A stretch of 40,336 bases of DNA, from positions 1 to 40,336 of the forward strand of contig JAZOMX010000021.1 of the NCBI GenBank assembly GCA_045654245.1. The letters run 5' to 3'. Under the pieces are notes generated by a model. The model ran no database searches, was not told where the DNA came from, and saw only the letters and a list, made by a program, of their open reading frames with translations. Made by a program: the position numbers and the translations under genes. This stretch comes from UBA10677 sp045654245 (GTDB taxonomy: Bacteria > Bacillota > Clostridia > Christensenellales > Pumilibacteraceae). Below, one piece after another: positions 7,997 through 16,083 of this stretch; the stretch's first letter is position 1; every line of letters begins with the position of its first letter.

Positions 7997-9799
7997 TTAA
8001 ACCTCTTCAGCGTCAACTACGTTTTCGTCGTTAGGTGCTTCTGCGCCTTGGTTTGCACCTGCAGTCTGCTGATAAAGTTTGGTAAATACTTCACTGCTGA
8101 TTTTTTGCAATTCCTCAGCCTCTTTCTTAATAGCGTCGATATCGTCACCCTTAAGAATTTCTTTTGCTTTCTTAACTTCCTCTTCGAGTTTAGCCTTATC
8201 GTCAGCGCTTACTTTATCTCCGCTCTCAGAAAGAACTTTCTCAATTTGGAATACCAAAGTATCAAGATTATTCTTGGTATCTACCATTTCTTTTCTCTTA
8301 TTGTCTTCAGCGGCGAACTTCTCAGCCTCGTCGATTGCTCTTTGAATATCCTCTTCGGAAAGGTTGGAAGATGCGGTAATCGTTACGCTTTGTTCCTTAC
8401 CCGTTCCTTTATCCTTTGCCGAAACGTGTACGATACCGTTTGCGTCAATATCGAAAGTAACTTCGATTTGAGGAATTCCTCTAGGTGCAGGAGCAATACC
8501 GGAAAGTTCAAAACGAGCAAGCGTTTTATTGTCCGCAGCCATAGGTCTCTCACCTTGCAATACGTGGATATCAACGGAAGGTTGATTGTCGGCAGCGGTA
8601 GAGAAAACTTGCGATTTCTTGGTAGGAATCGTGGTGTTTCTATCAATAAGTTTGGTGCATACTCCACCCAAAGTCTCAATTCCCAAGGAAAGCGGAGTTA
8701 CGTCAAGAAGAAGAACGTCTTTAACCTCGCCACCAAGCACGCCGCCTTGAATTGCCGCGCCGATTGCTACGCACTCGTCGGGGTTAATTCCTTTGAACGG
8801 TTCTTTGCCCGTTACGTTTCTTACGGCGTCAACTACGCAAGGTACACGAGTAGAACCACCGACCAAGATAACTTTATCGATATCAGATGCAGAAAGTCCA
8901 GCATCAGACATAGCGCGTTTGGTTAGGTCAACGGTTTGTGCTACGAGGTCGGAAATGAGAGCCTCGAACTTAGAGCGTGAAAGTTGGCAATCAAGGTGTA
9001 AAGGACCACTTGCGCCCATCGAAATAAAGGGCAAACTAATCGTCGTATTTTGCACGCCCGAAAGTTCAATCTTAGCCTTTTCAGCAGCCTCTTTAAGTCT
9101 TTGCATAGCCATACGGTCTTTAGTAAGGTCAACGCCCTGTTCTGCCTTAAAGGTGTCTGCTAGATAGTTCATAATTCTTTGGTCGAAGTCGTCGCCACCT
9201 AAACGGTTGTTTCCGGCAGTCGCCAAAACTTCGAACACGCCGTCGCCGATTTCGAGAACTGAAATATCGAAAGTACCGCCACCAAGGTCGTAAATAAAGA
9301 TTTTTTGGTTGGCGTTTTGAGCCTTGTCTAGTCCATAAGCAAGTGCAGCAGCGGTAGGCTCGTTGATAATTCTCTTAACTTCAAGACCAGCAATTCTACC
9401 TGCATCTTTCGTCGCCTGACGCTGAGCGTCCGTAAAGTAAGCGGGAACGGTAATAACCGCCTCAGTTACTTTAGAGCCAAGGTAACTCTCAGCATCAGCC
9501 TTAAGTTTAGAAAGTATCATAGCGGAAAGTTCTTGAGGCGAATATTGTTTATCGTCAATCTTAACCTTTCTATCGCTACCCATATCTCTTTTGATAGAGA
9601 TTACGGTCTTATCAGGGTTTGCAACCGCCTGATGCTTTGCCACTTGTCCTACTAATCTTTCGCCGTCTTTTGCAAATCCGATTACGGAAGGCGTAGTTCT
9701 AGAGCCTTCGCTGTTGGGGATTACTACTGGTTCACCGCCTTCAAGTACGGCTACGCAAGAGTTCGTCGTTCCTAAATCAATTCCTATAATTTTTCCCAT
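7997..9799 (-). CDS. dnaK: Chaperone protein DnaK (Hsp70)
   Basis: A 600-aa ATP-driven chaperone. The nucleotide-binding domain opens with IIGIDLGTTNSCVAVLEGGE and contains IFIYDLGGGTFDISVLEIGD and VILVGGSTRVPCV. The linker VLLLDVTPLSLGIETLGG leads into the substrate-binding domain and helical lid, ending in an acidic EVV-DAEEV-type tail typical of bacterial DnaK. AGGAGG precedes the ATG. It lies between grpE and dnaJ with 25-26 bp gaps, in the standard heat-shock order. Confidence 0.98.
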   Translation of the reverse strand: MGKIIGIDLGTTNSCVAVLEGGEPVVIPNSEGSRTTPSVIGFAKDGERLVGQVAKHQAVANPDKTVISIKRDMGSDRKVKIDDKQYSPQELSAMILSKLKADAESYLGSKVTEAVITVPAYFTDAQRQATKDAGRIAGLEVKRIINEPTAAALAYGLDKAQNANQKIFIYDLGGGTFDISVLEIGDGVFEVLATAGNNRLGGDDFDQRIMNYLADTFKAEQGVDLTKDRMAMQRLKEAAEKAKIELSGVQNTTISLPFISMGASGPLHLDCQLSRSKFEALISDLVAQTVDLTKRAMSDAGLSASDIDKVILVGGSTRVPCVVDAVRNVTGKEPFKGINPDECVAIGAAIQGGVLGGEVKDVLLLDVTPLSLGIETLGGVCTKLIDRNTTIPTKKSQVFSTAADNQPSVDIHVLQGERPMAADNKTLARFELSGIAPAPRGIPQIEVTFDIDANGIVHVSAKDKGTGKEQSVTITASSNLSEEDIQRAIDEAEKFAAEDNKRKEMVDTKNNLDTLVFQIEKVLSESGDKVSADDKAKLEEEVKKAKEILKGDDIDAIKKEAEELQKISSEVFTKLYQQTAGANQGAEAPNDENVVDAEEV

Positions 9800-9825
9800 A
9801 ATATTTATGCCTCCTATATTTTTCG

Positions 9826-10377
9826 TTATTTATTTACTATTACACGGGCAGGTCTTATAACTTTTTCGCCCATAATATAACCTTTTTGGAATACCGTTGC
9901 TACGGTATCTTTTTCCTCCTCGCTCTTTGCGGGGGTTTGCATAATCGCCTCGTGATATCTCGGGTCGAATTCCTTTCCTTCAGCCTCAATCTCGGTTATG
10001 CCGTACTGCGCTAAAATCTTGGTAATTTCTCCCTCTATCATTGATACGCCTTTTTTAACCGTTTCATCACTTATCATAGCCATCGCTTGGGCTATTACGT
10101 CGGTAAGAGGTAGAATTTTTGATAGAACTTCAACCGCTCCGTCCTCTCTTGCCTTGCGTGAATTCTCGTTAGTGCGTTTTCTGTAATTATCAAATTCCGC
10201 TTGCAAGCGTTGAGCCATATCAGTCATTTCTTGCGCCTTTGCAATCGCCTCGTTTTCACGCTGTTGCATAGTTGCAAGTTTTTCAATAAGGTCGTCAACG
10301 GTAAGTTCTTCCGTCGTTTCCGTAGTTTCAGTTTCCTCTTCTTCTACATACTTAATCTTTTCGTCTGATTTTTTCAT
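9826..10377 (-). CDS. grpE: Nucleotide exchange factor GrpE
   Basis: A 183-aa protein with an acidic, Glu/Thr-rich, probably disordered N-terminus (about 1-35), a long coiled coil (about 35-100, ending AEFDNYRKRTNENSRKARED) and a C-terminal beta domain ending in YIMGEKVIRPARVIVNK, the GrpE signature. It catalyses ADP release from DnaK. A GAGG ribosome binding site lies 8 nt from the ATG; the gene sits 12 bp after hrcA. Confidence 0.96.
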   Translation of the reverse strand: MKKSDEKIKYVEEEETETTETTEELTVDDLIEKLATMQQRENEAIAKAQEMTDMAQRLQAEFDNYRKRTNENSRKAREDGAVEVLSKILPLTDVIAQAMAMISDETVKKGVSMIEGEITKILAQYGITEIEAEGKEFDPRYHEAIMQTPAKSEEEKDTVATVFQKGYIMGEKVIRPARVIVNK

Positions 10378-10389
10378 TATTAGCCTCTT

Positions 10390-11427
10390 TTAATCGTCGT
10401 TTTGGTCAGGTTCAGGAAGTACCGATAGCGTTTTTCCTATATAATCTAGTACGGACACAACTTTAGAGTAGTCCATACGGATAGGTCCAATAACTCCAGC
10501 GTTTCCTATATTTACGCCGTTGATTTGGTAATTCGCCGTTACTATCGCGCACTCGGGTAAATCTTTTCCGCTCCCCGTTTCCTTTCCTATTTTAATATTT
10601 AAATTTACGTTATCGGGAGCAGAAAGCATCGGAACTAATTGCTCTTTCGCATCAAGCAATTCAAGCATTGCTTTTGCTTTTTCCACGTTTGCATATTCGG
10701 GCTGACCTAGGAGTTTGGAACTTCCTTCAAGCACGATATCTCCAACGCCACCGTTCTCTACGTATTCTTTAATAATCGTTACGATTGCGCTAAACAATTG
10801 ACGATATTCGTTCTTAATTTGCTCTATAGTATCGCACGGGTCCAAAATTTGACCTATCGTTTTTCCGGAGAACGCCGAAGATATAAAGTTGCTCGCAACC
10901 ATAAAGTAATCGTCGCCAAGGTCGGACGCAATCTCTACCGTCGCATCTTTAATAACGCCAAGATTAGTTACGATTACGACTAAAGCGCTATCACTCGTTA
11001 ATTTTACTATCTTTATGCTCTCGATTACAGCGCCCGTTAGATTTGGAATTACCGCTACACTCGTTAAATTCGTTATTTCGGAAATAACTTTCGCCGTATT
11101 CTTTAAGATTGTATCAATCTCCGTAATCTTGTGGTCAAAATAACTGTTTATTACCTTTAGTTCACTCTTCGTAAGTTTGCGCTTGGGCATCAACTTATCA
11201 ACGTATAATCTGTATGCCTCCGCAGTAGGTACTCTTCCCGCCGAAGTGTGAGGTTGGGCAAGATATCCCATTTCTTCAAGAGCGGCAAGTTCGTTTCTTA
11301 TCGTTGCTGAACTTAAGTCGGGTAGATAATTTTCCTTTATCTCCGCACTAGATATCGGCTCGCAACTGACGATATAACTGTCAACTACCGCTTGTATTAT
11401 CTTTTCTTTTCTATCCGATATTGCCAC
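10390..11427 (-). CDS. hrcA: Heat-inducible transcription repressor HrcA
   Basis: A 345-aa repressor that binds CIRCE. The N-terminal winged helix (about 1-85) includes SDRKEKIIQAVVDSYI, SSATIRNELAALEEMGYL and PHTSAGRVPTAEAYRLYVD. The rest is a GAF-like dimerisation domain. The start codon is GTG at 11427-11425, supported by AGAGGAGT seven to eight bases upstream. It is the first gene of hrcA-grpE-dnaK-dnaJ, downstream of a CIRCE element, so autoregulation is expected; GroEL is the usual modulator in the family. Confidence 0.97.
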   Translation of the reverse strand: MAISDRKEKIIQAVVDSYIVSCEPISSAEIKENYLPDLSSATIRNELAALEEMGYLAQPHTSAGRVPTAEAYRLYVDKLMPKRKLTKSELKVINSYFDHKITEIDTILKNTAKVISEITNLTSVAVIPNLTGAVIESIKIVKLTSDSALVVIVTNLGVIKDATVEIASDLGDDYFMVASNFISSAFSGKTIGQILDPCDTIEQIKNEYRQLFSAIVTIIKEYVENGGVGDIVLEGSSKLLGQPEYANVEKAKAMLELLDAKEQLVPMLSAPDNVNLNIKIGKETGSGKDLPECAIVTANYQINGVNIGNAGVIGPIRMDYSKVVSVLDYIGKTLSVLPEPDQNDD

Positions 11428-11472
11428 GACTTACTCCTCTTTTCATTTGCTAGCAATCAATTTCATAATTTA

Positions 11473-11499
11473 CTAGCACTCGCACCACTTGATTGCTAA
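11473..11499. promoter_or_regulatory. CIRCE operator
   Basis: CTAGCACTC, a 9-bp spacer and GATTGCTAA match the CIRCE consensus (TTAGCACTC-N9-GAGTGCTAA) at 16 of 18 arm positions with exact spacing. It covers the predicted transcription start of hrcA. An extra half-site, CTAGCAATC, lies at 11450-11458 in the same orientation as the first arm. Confidence 0.95.
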
Positions 11500-11502
11500 T
11501 TC

Positions 11503-11531
11503 ATTATACAACCTTATTATACGCTTGTCAA
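11503..11531 (-). promoter_or_regulatory. SigA promoter of the hrcA operon
   Basis: A perfect TTGACA (11526-11531), a 17-bp spacer and a perfect TATAAT (11503-11508) lie on the minus strand. The predicted start near 11496 falls within the CIRCE element, so bound HrcA would block initiation or escape. Confidence 0.93.
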
Positions 11532-11570
11532 GTGGTTTTTAAAACTTTTTCACGAAAATTTTTGCATAAT

Positions 11571-11601
11571 AAAAGCACCCACCGTTTAGGTAAGTGCTTT
11601 T
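11571..11601 (-). terminator. Terminator downstream of the 89-aa ORF
   Basis: An 8-bp stem (AAAAGCAC/GTGCTTTT) with an inner ACC/GGT pairing is followed on the minus strand by TTTTATT. It lies about 65 bp after the stop of the 89-codon ORF and upstream of the hrcA promoter. Confidence 0.7.
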
Positions 11602-11665
11602 TGTTTTAGTTGTTAAATTTCTTTTCTAGGACTTTTAGTCTTTTCCAAAGATTATACTATTGCCT

Positions 11666-11935
11666 TCAACTAAAAATATCTTCAAGAGTAAGACCATCGT
11701 TGTCTTCGTTTTCGTCAAAACCTGTAAGTTTCAAAAGTTCACTATATACTTTTTTCTTTTCTTTCGTTTTAACTAACTCTATTGCTATTTTAAGCGCCTG
11801 TTCGGAAGTGTACCCAGCCCCGTGCATTTGGTCAGAACAACATATAATTGTTATAATAGAAAAAGCGTCTTTACTATATTTTTTTGCTTTACAAACCAAT
11901 GCAAGTTCTTCCATAAATGGTTTTGCTTTACTCAT
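11666..11935 (-). CDS. Small conserved-looking protein of unknown function
   Basis: An 89-aa, mostly helical soluble protein beginning MSKAKPFMEELALVCKAKKY, with a CCSDQMH segment mid-protein and an acidic C-terminus (FDENEDNDGLTLEDIFS). I do not recognise a family. It follows the lepA-hemW-small ORF cluster on the same strand after an 85-bp gap and ends at a terminator, which supports a real gene. The ribosome binding site is poor: GAGG lies about 14 nt upstream. A TATTAA box ends 6 bp before the ATG, but no convincing -35 accompanies it. No signal peptide or membrane segment is visible. Confidence 0.65.
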   Translation of the reverse strand: MSKAKPFMEELALVCKAKKYSKDAFSIITIICCSDQMHGAGYTSEQALKIAIELVKTKEKKKVYSELLKLTGFDENEDNDGLTLEDIFS

Positions 11936-12020
11936 AATGCTTTAATACCTCAATATAATCGTCATTTCCTCACTTTAGAGCAAATTTAAGAAATACTTAA
12001 ATTCAATTTCAAGCGAAAAC

Positions 12021-12185
12021 TTACCAGTCCTCCCTATGACTAATTTTTATATCGTCGTAGTAGGCAAAATAGTTGCGCTTGAAATTCTCCATTTCTCGTT
12101 GTGACTTAAGTTTCTTTGCCTTTTCTTTCGCCAACTTCTCTCGCTCTTCTTTAGTTAGCAATTTGTCTTTGTTCTCTTCGTTCAT
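12021..12185 (-). CDS. 54-aa Lys/Glu-rich small protein overlapping the hemW stop
   Basis: Read directly from the minus strand. It starts MNEENKDKLLTKEEREKLAK, continues as a highly charged helix and ends in an aromatic, acidic tail, NYFAYYDDIKISHREDW. Its ATG overlaps the hemW stop in ATGA, the same coupling used elsewhere in this window, which argues for translation. I recognise no family; the charged helix plus aromatic tail could bind RNA or protein, but that is speculation. It falls below common 60-codon cut-offs. Confidence 0.65.
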   Translation of the reverse strand: MNEENKDKLLTKEEREKLAKEKAKKLKSQREMENFKRNYFAYYDDIKISHREDW

Positions 12186-13276
12186 ATCAGTTCCGTTATA
12201 ATATAATTTAGTAGGTAAAATCCTTTATCGGTAGCAATCAATCTATCGCCACTAATTTCGACTAGACCACCATTAATAAGTTTTTCTATTTCCTTTTTCT
12301 TTATTTTTAATATATTAGCGCCCGTTAGCGTTTCGTATTCACTCAAGCATAATCCATCTACGGTGCGCAAAGATAACATTACGAGTTCTTCTACTATGTC
12401 GTCACGAGTAAGGGGAAAAGATTTTTTTAGCGTATTACCTTTTAAGTAGTTACAAATATCGTCAGTATTTTCGTATCTTACGCCGTCCACCAAAGAGTGC
12501 GCTGAAACGCCAAATCCGTAATAATTCGCGCCCGTCCAGTACTTGTAGTTATGTTTTGCTATCTTGCCGTTTCTTGCAAAATTGCTAACCTCATACCTCT
12601 CGTACCCCTTCTCTTTAAGATATACGGTTGCTCGCTCGTATTCGTCAGCCTGTTCGTCCTCATTTGGTCTATACTCACTATTATAAAGTGGCGTTCCCTC
12701 TTCTACGGACAGCGAGTATAACGATATATGGTCGATTTCAAATTCGCAAAGCAGGTCAATCGCCTTTTCAATATCGCCCTCTTTCTCTAGAGGTAGTCCG
12801 ATAATTAAGTCACTACTGATTTCACAAGCAGTATTTTTTTTAATTAATTCAATCGCTTGACAAAACTTTTCTACGCTGTGAATTCTACCGATTGCACGCA
12901 AAACTTCGTCGTTCGCCGACTGTAATCCAACGCTTAATCTTGTTACGCCAAGCGAGTTACACTCGGACAAAAAATCTTCGGTTACACTATCGGGATTACA
13001 CTCTACCGTAAACTCTTCTAGCGCAGATAAATCAAAAACTTCTTTTATTGTTTCGTAAATTTCGGTAAGATATCCGCTTGGCATTACGGACGGCGTTCCT
13101 CCACCAAAATAGAGCGTCGAAACAGGCGTTTTGCATCCACGAGCGGTTATTTCCATTTTAAGACGATATAAATAATCGTTTTGCGTGGAAAAATCAGGCG
13201 ACGAAACGAAGGCGCAATAGTCGCATTTTTTCTTACAATACGGAAAGTGAACGTACACTCCCGCTTGATTTGTCAC
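12182..13276 (-). CDS. hemW: Radical SAM heme chaperone HemW
   Basis: About 364 aa. The N-terminus GVYVHFPYCKKKCDYCAF carries the CxxxCxxC cluster motif plus the HemW-type following residues, and LYFGGGTPSVM, SVGLQSANDEVLRAIGR and YEVSNFAR are characteristic further on. HemW proteins bind heme and deliver it to respiratory enzymes and lack coproporphyrinogen oxidase activity. The start is uncertain. The longest frame begins with TTG at 13291 inside lepA; a GTG at 13276, 4 nt after the lepA stop, fits reinitiation better and is used here. It is followed by a 54-aa ORF with ATGA overlap. Confidence 0.92.
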   Translation of the reverse strand: MTNQAGVYVHFPYCKKKCDYCAFVSSPDFSTQNDYLYRLKMEITARGCKTPVSTLYFGGGTPSVMPSGYLTEIYETIKEVFDLSALEEFTVECNPDSVTEDFLSECNSLGVTRLSVGLQSANDEVLRAIGRIHSVEKFCQAIELIKKNTACEISSDLIIGLPLEKEGDIEKAIDLLCEFEIDHISLYSLSVEEGTPLYNSEYRPNEDEQADEYERATVYLKEKGYERYEVSNFARNGKIAKHNYKYWTGANYYGFGVSAHSLVDGVRYENTDDICNYLKGNTLKKSFPLTRDDIVEELVMLSLRTVDGLCLSEYETLTGANILKIKKKEIEKLINGGLVEISGDRLIATDKGFYLLNYIITELI

Positions 13277-13280
13277 CTTA

Positions 13281-15080
13281 TTACTTATCAAGTTTAAGTA
13301 CCGACATAAACGCCTCGCTAGGCACTTCGACAGAGCCTACTTGACGCATACGCTTTTTGCCTTCCTTTTGTTTTTCTAGCAGTTTTTTCTTTCTCGTTAT
13401 ATCACCGCCGTAGCACTTTGCAAGCACGTCTTTACGGAGCGCTTTTACCGTTTCTCTTGCGATAATCTTCGAGCCTACCGCTGCTTGAATAGGAATTTCA
13501 AACATTTGACGAGGAATTACTTCTTTAAGTTTTTCGGCTATTGAACGACCTCTAGCGTACGCCTTGTCACGATGAACGATAATGCTTAACGCGTCGCAAA
13601 CTTCGTTGTTTAGCATTATATCAAGTTTAACTAGGTCGCTGGCTTTATAACCTTTGATTTCATAGTCTAAACTTGCGTAACCTCTCGTTCTCGACTTAAG
13701 TCCGTCAAAGAAGTCGTACACTATTTCGTTTAGCGGAATTTCATAATGAATTTTTACTCTAGTCTTATCGAGGTAAGTCATATCTATACTTACTCCCCGT
13801 TTTTCTTGGCAGAGTTCCATAATAGTACCGATATACTCGGGCGGAGTATAGATATATGCGTTTACTACGGGCTCTTCAATCCTATCAATTTCAGATAGGT
13901 TTGGTAAGTTCGACGGGTTCGTTACCGTCAAATTCTCGCCGTTAGTTTTTACGACGTTGTAATTAACGCCCGGCGCAGTCGTAATTAAGTCGAGGTTAAA
14001 CTCACGCTCGAGTCTTTCCTCGATTATTTCCATATGGAGCAAGCCTAAAAATCCGCAACGGAATCCAAATCCAAGCGCAGCGGAAACTTCAGGTTCGTAA
14101 TTTAGAGCGGCATCATTGAGTTTTAGTTTTTCAAGCGCGTCTTTTAAGTCGTTGTATTTAGAGCCGTCAACGGGATAAATACCGCAATAAACTACGGGTT
14201 GAACGGGTTTATAACCGGGGCAAGGCTCGCTTGCCGGGTTGTTAGCATCCGTAATAGTATCTCCGGGTGCGGTGTCCGCCACGTTCTTTATGCTAGCGCA
14301 AATGTAACCTACTTCTCCCGCTGAGAGCGTTTCATTTTCACTCATCTTGGGGTTAAAGTAGCCGACCTCAACCACGTCAAATTCTTTCTTCGTGTTCATA
14401 AGGCGCATTCTCATACCAGCCTTAACCGTACCGTCAATTATGCGAACGAGACATACTGCGCCTTTATAGTTATCGTAAAACGAGTCGAAAATAAGCGCTT
14501 TTAACGGTTTATTCTCGTCTCCCGACGGTGCAGGGAAAAGTTCTACGACTTTTTCCAAAACTTCGCCTATGCCTATTCCTTCTTTCGCACTGACCAACGG
14601 CGCTTGATGTCCGTCTATACCGATTACGTCCTCAATTTCGTTTATGACCTCGTCTGGACGAGCGGACGGAAGGTCGATTTTGTTTATTACGGGCAAGATT
14701 TCAAGGTCGTTGTCAACGGCAAGATATACGTTGGCAAGCGTTTGCGCCTCTACGCCTTGCGATGCATCAACGACGAGTAGCGCTCCCTCACACGCAGCAA
14801 GAGAACGAGATACTTCGTAAGTAAAATCGACGTGTCCCGGCGTATCGATAAGGTTTAAAATATAGTTCTCCCCGTTATGCGTATAATTCATTCTAACGGG
14901 GGCTAGTTTTATCGTTATTCCTCGCTCGCGCTCAATCTCCATTGCGTCTAAAAGTTGGTCGGAGAGTTCGCGTTTAGCAAGAGTTCCCGTCTCTTCAATA
15001 AGGCGGTCTGCTAGCGTGGATTTTCCGTGGTCAATGTGGGCTATTATACAAAAATTTCTAATGTGTGATTGTCTGCTCAT
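13281..15080 (-). CDS. lepA: Elongation factor 4 (LepA)
   Basis: A 599-aa translational GTPase implicated in ribosome back-translocation and 30S biogenesis. Visible parts are the G1 motif IAHIDHGKSTLADRLIEETG near residue 15, the switch II DTPGHVDFTYEVSRSLAACE, and NKIDLPSA. The C-terminal LepA-specific region contains YGGDITRKKKLLEKQKEGKK. The frame stays open to a TTG at 15200, but family alignment and the promoter place the start at MSRQSHIRNF (15080). No ribosome binding site is present there; TATAAT ends 6 bp before the ATG, predicting a leaderless message. It is the first gene of lepA-hemW-small ORF. Confidence 0.96.
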   Translation of the reverse strand: MSRQSHIRNFCIIAHIDHGKSTLADRLIEETGTLAKRELSDQLLDAMEIERERGITIKLAPVRMNYTHNGENYILNLIDTPGHVDFTYEVSRSLAACEGALLVVDASQGVEAQTLANVYLAVDNDLEILPVINKIDLPSARPDEVINEIEDVIGIDGHQAPLVSAKEGIGIGEVLEKVVELFPAPSGDENKPLKALIFDSFYDNYKGAVCLVRIIDGTVKAGMRMRLMNTKKEFDVVEVGYFNPKMSENETLSAGEVGYICASIKNVADTAPGDTITDANNPASEPCPGYKPVQPVVYCGIYPVDGSKYNDLKDALEKLKLNDAALNYEPEVSAALGFGFRCGFLGLLHMEIIEERLEREFNLDLITTAPGVNYNVVKTNGENLTVTNPSNLPNLSEIDRIEEPVVNAYIYTPPEYIGTIMELCQEKRGVSIDMTYLDKTRVKIHYEIPLNEIVYDFFDGLKSRTRGYASLDYEIKGYKASDLVKLDIMLNNEVCDALSIIVHRDKAYARGRSIAEKLKEVIPRQMFEIPIQAAVGSKIIARETVKALRKDVLAKCYGGDITRKKKLLEKQKEGKKRMRQVGSVEVPSEAFMSVLKLDK

Positions 15081-15086
15081 AGAAAT

Positions 15087-15115
15087 ATTATACGACAACT
15101 TACGCCAAAACGCAA
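15087..15115 (-). promoter_or_regulatory. Promoter of lepA, leaderless geometry
   Basis: TATAAT (15087-15092) ends 6 bp before the lepA ATG at 15080; a weak TTGCGT (15110-15115) sits 17 bp upstream. The predicted +1 is the A of ATG. The -35 matches the consensus only in TTG. Confidence 0.6.
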
Positions 15116-15207
15116 CTGCTTTTATGCGTCCCACTTCTATTTTCCCCTCATTTTTACAAAAATGTTCACATTTACATTTTATTAATCGCAAAGAGCGCAA
15201 AAAAAAC

Positions 15208-15237
15208 TTGCATTATTTTTATTTTTTATGCTATAAT
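15208..15237 (+). promoter_or_regulatory. Promoter of the GDPD gene, extended -10
   Basis: TTGCAT (15208-15213), an 18-bp AT-rich spacer and TATAAT (15232-15237) preceded by TG at the extended -10 position. The predicted start is near 15244. The leader of about 20 nt contains GTGAGG ahead of the ATG at 15266, so this gene, unlike divergent lepA, has a normal leader. Confidence 0.75.
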
Positions 15238-15265
15238 TGTTTTGTAAGATTTTAGTGAGGTTTTT

Positions 15266-15991
15266 ATGGATTTACGGAAAACGGTATTATTCTCTCGCCC
15301 CATCGCTCACCGCGGTTTGCACGACGAAGTAGCACCCGAAAATTCTATGGCGTCTTTCGCTAAAGCGATTGAAAAAGGCTACCCTATAGAACTAGACGTT
15401 CGACCTATCGACGACGGCTCAATCGTCGTTTTCCACGACGACAAAATTACTCGTATGACTAATCGCGACGGGTACGTTTGCAACCTAACTAAATCGGATT
15501 TGGCGGAAATTAAACTTAGCGACTCTAACGAGCGCATTCCTCTTTTTGCGGAAGTTCTAGACTTCGTCGCAGGCAGAGTTCCTCTTCTTATTGAAATTAA
15601 AAACGAGGCAAAAGTTGGCGCGCTTGAACACGCTACGCTTGAACTCCTTAAAGATTATAAGGGCGAATTTGCGGTTCAATCGTTTAACCCCTACTCTCTA
15701 GAATATTTCAAGAAGTTCGCTCCGCAAATTACGAGAGGTCAATTATCCGGATTCTTCGAAGAGACAGACTTGGCAAGAATTAAAAAGTTTTTCCTAAAAC
15801 GACTTCTCCTAAACAAAGTTTCTTCCCCAAACTTCATTTCGTACGAAGGTAAGAATTTACCAAACAAATTCGTCACTAAAGCAAATCTTCCCGTTCTTGC
15901 TTGGACTGCGCAATCAAACGCTGACTACGAGAATTTCAAAAAGTTTGCCGACAACGTAATATTTGAAAATTTTATTCCCGAAAACGACTAA
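15266..15991 (+). CDS. Glycerophosphodiester phosphodiesterase family protein
   Basis: A 241-aa GDPD-type TIM barrel that hydrolyses glycerophosphodiesters to glycerol-3-phosphate and an alcohol. The signature is complete: AHRGLHDEVAPENSMASF (catalytic HRG and PEN), ELDVRPIDDGSIVVFHDD (metal-binding E/D and catalytic His) and LLIEIKNE. There is no signal peptide, so it is cytoplasmic and likely acts on recycled phospholipid head groups. It is monocistronic, divergent from lepA, with its own promoter and terminator. Confidence 0.93.
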   Translation: MDLRKTVLFSRPIAHRGLHDEVAPENSMASFAKAIEKGYPIELDVRPIDDGSIVVFHDDKITRMTNRDGYVCNLTKSDLAEIKLSDSNERIPLFAEVLDFVAGRVPLLIEIKNEAKVGALEHATLELLKDYKGEFAVQSFNPYSLEYFKKFAPQITRGQLSGFFEETDLARIKKFFLKRLLLNKVSSPNFISYEGKNLPNKFVTKANLPVLAWTAQSNADYENFKKFADNVIFENFIPEND

Positions 15992-16008
15992 ATAAAAACA
16001 ACTCTAAA

Positions 16009-16043
16009 AAATGCGTGTTACTCTTACTCGAGAACACGCATTT
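16009..16043. terminator. Bidirectional terminator between GDPD and the XRE membrane regulator
   Basis: An 11-bp perfect stem (AAATGCGTGTT/AACACGCATTT) with a 13-nt loop is followed by TTGTTTTAT on the plus side and by A/T-rich sequence on the minus side. It lies between two converging genes. Confidence 0.85.
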
Positions 16044-16083
16044 GTTTTATAATCTTACAATTTCGTGAGTTGAAAAAAGTTCT

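Noticed and set aside
8048..8926. Long plus-strand open frame (292 codons) opposite dnaK
   Set aside because: It is the antisense shadow of an unambiguous dnaK, without a ribosome binding site or recognisable protein features.
11936..11965. A sixth leaderless start at the 89-aa ORF (TATTAA ends 6 bp before ATG)
   Set aside because: No acceptable -35 hexamer lies 16-18 bp upstream, and the gene may be expressed from the lepA operon.
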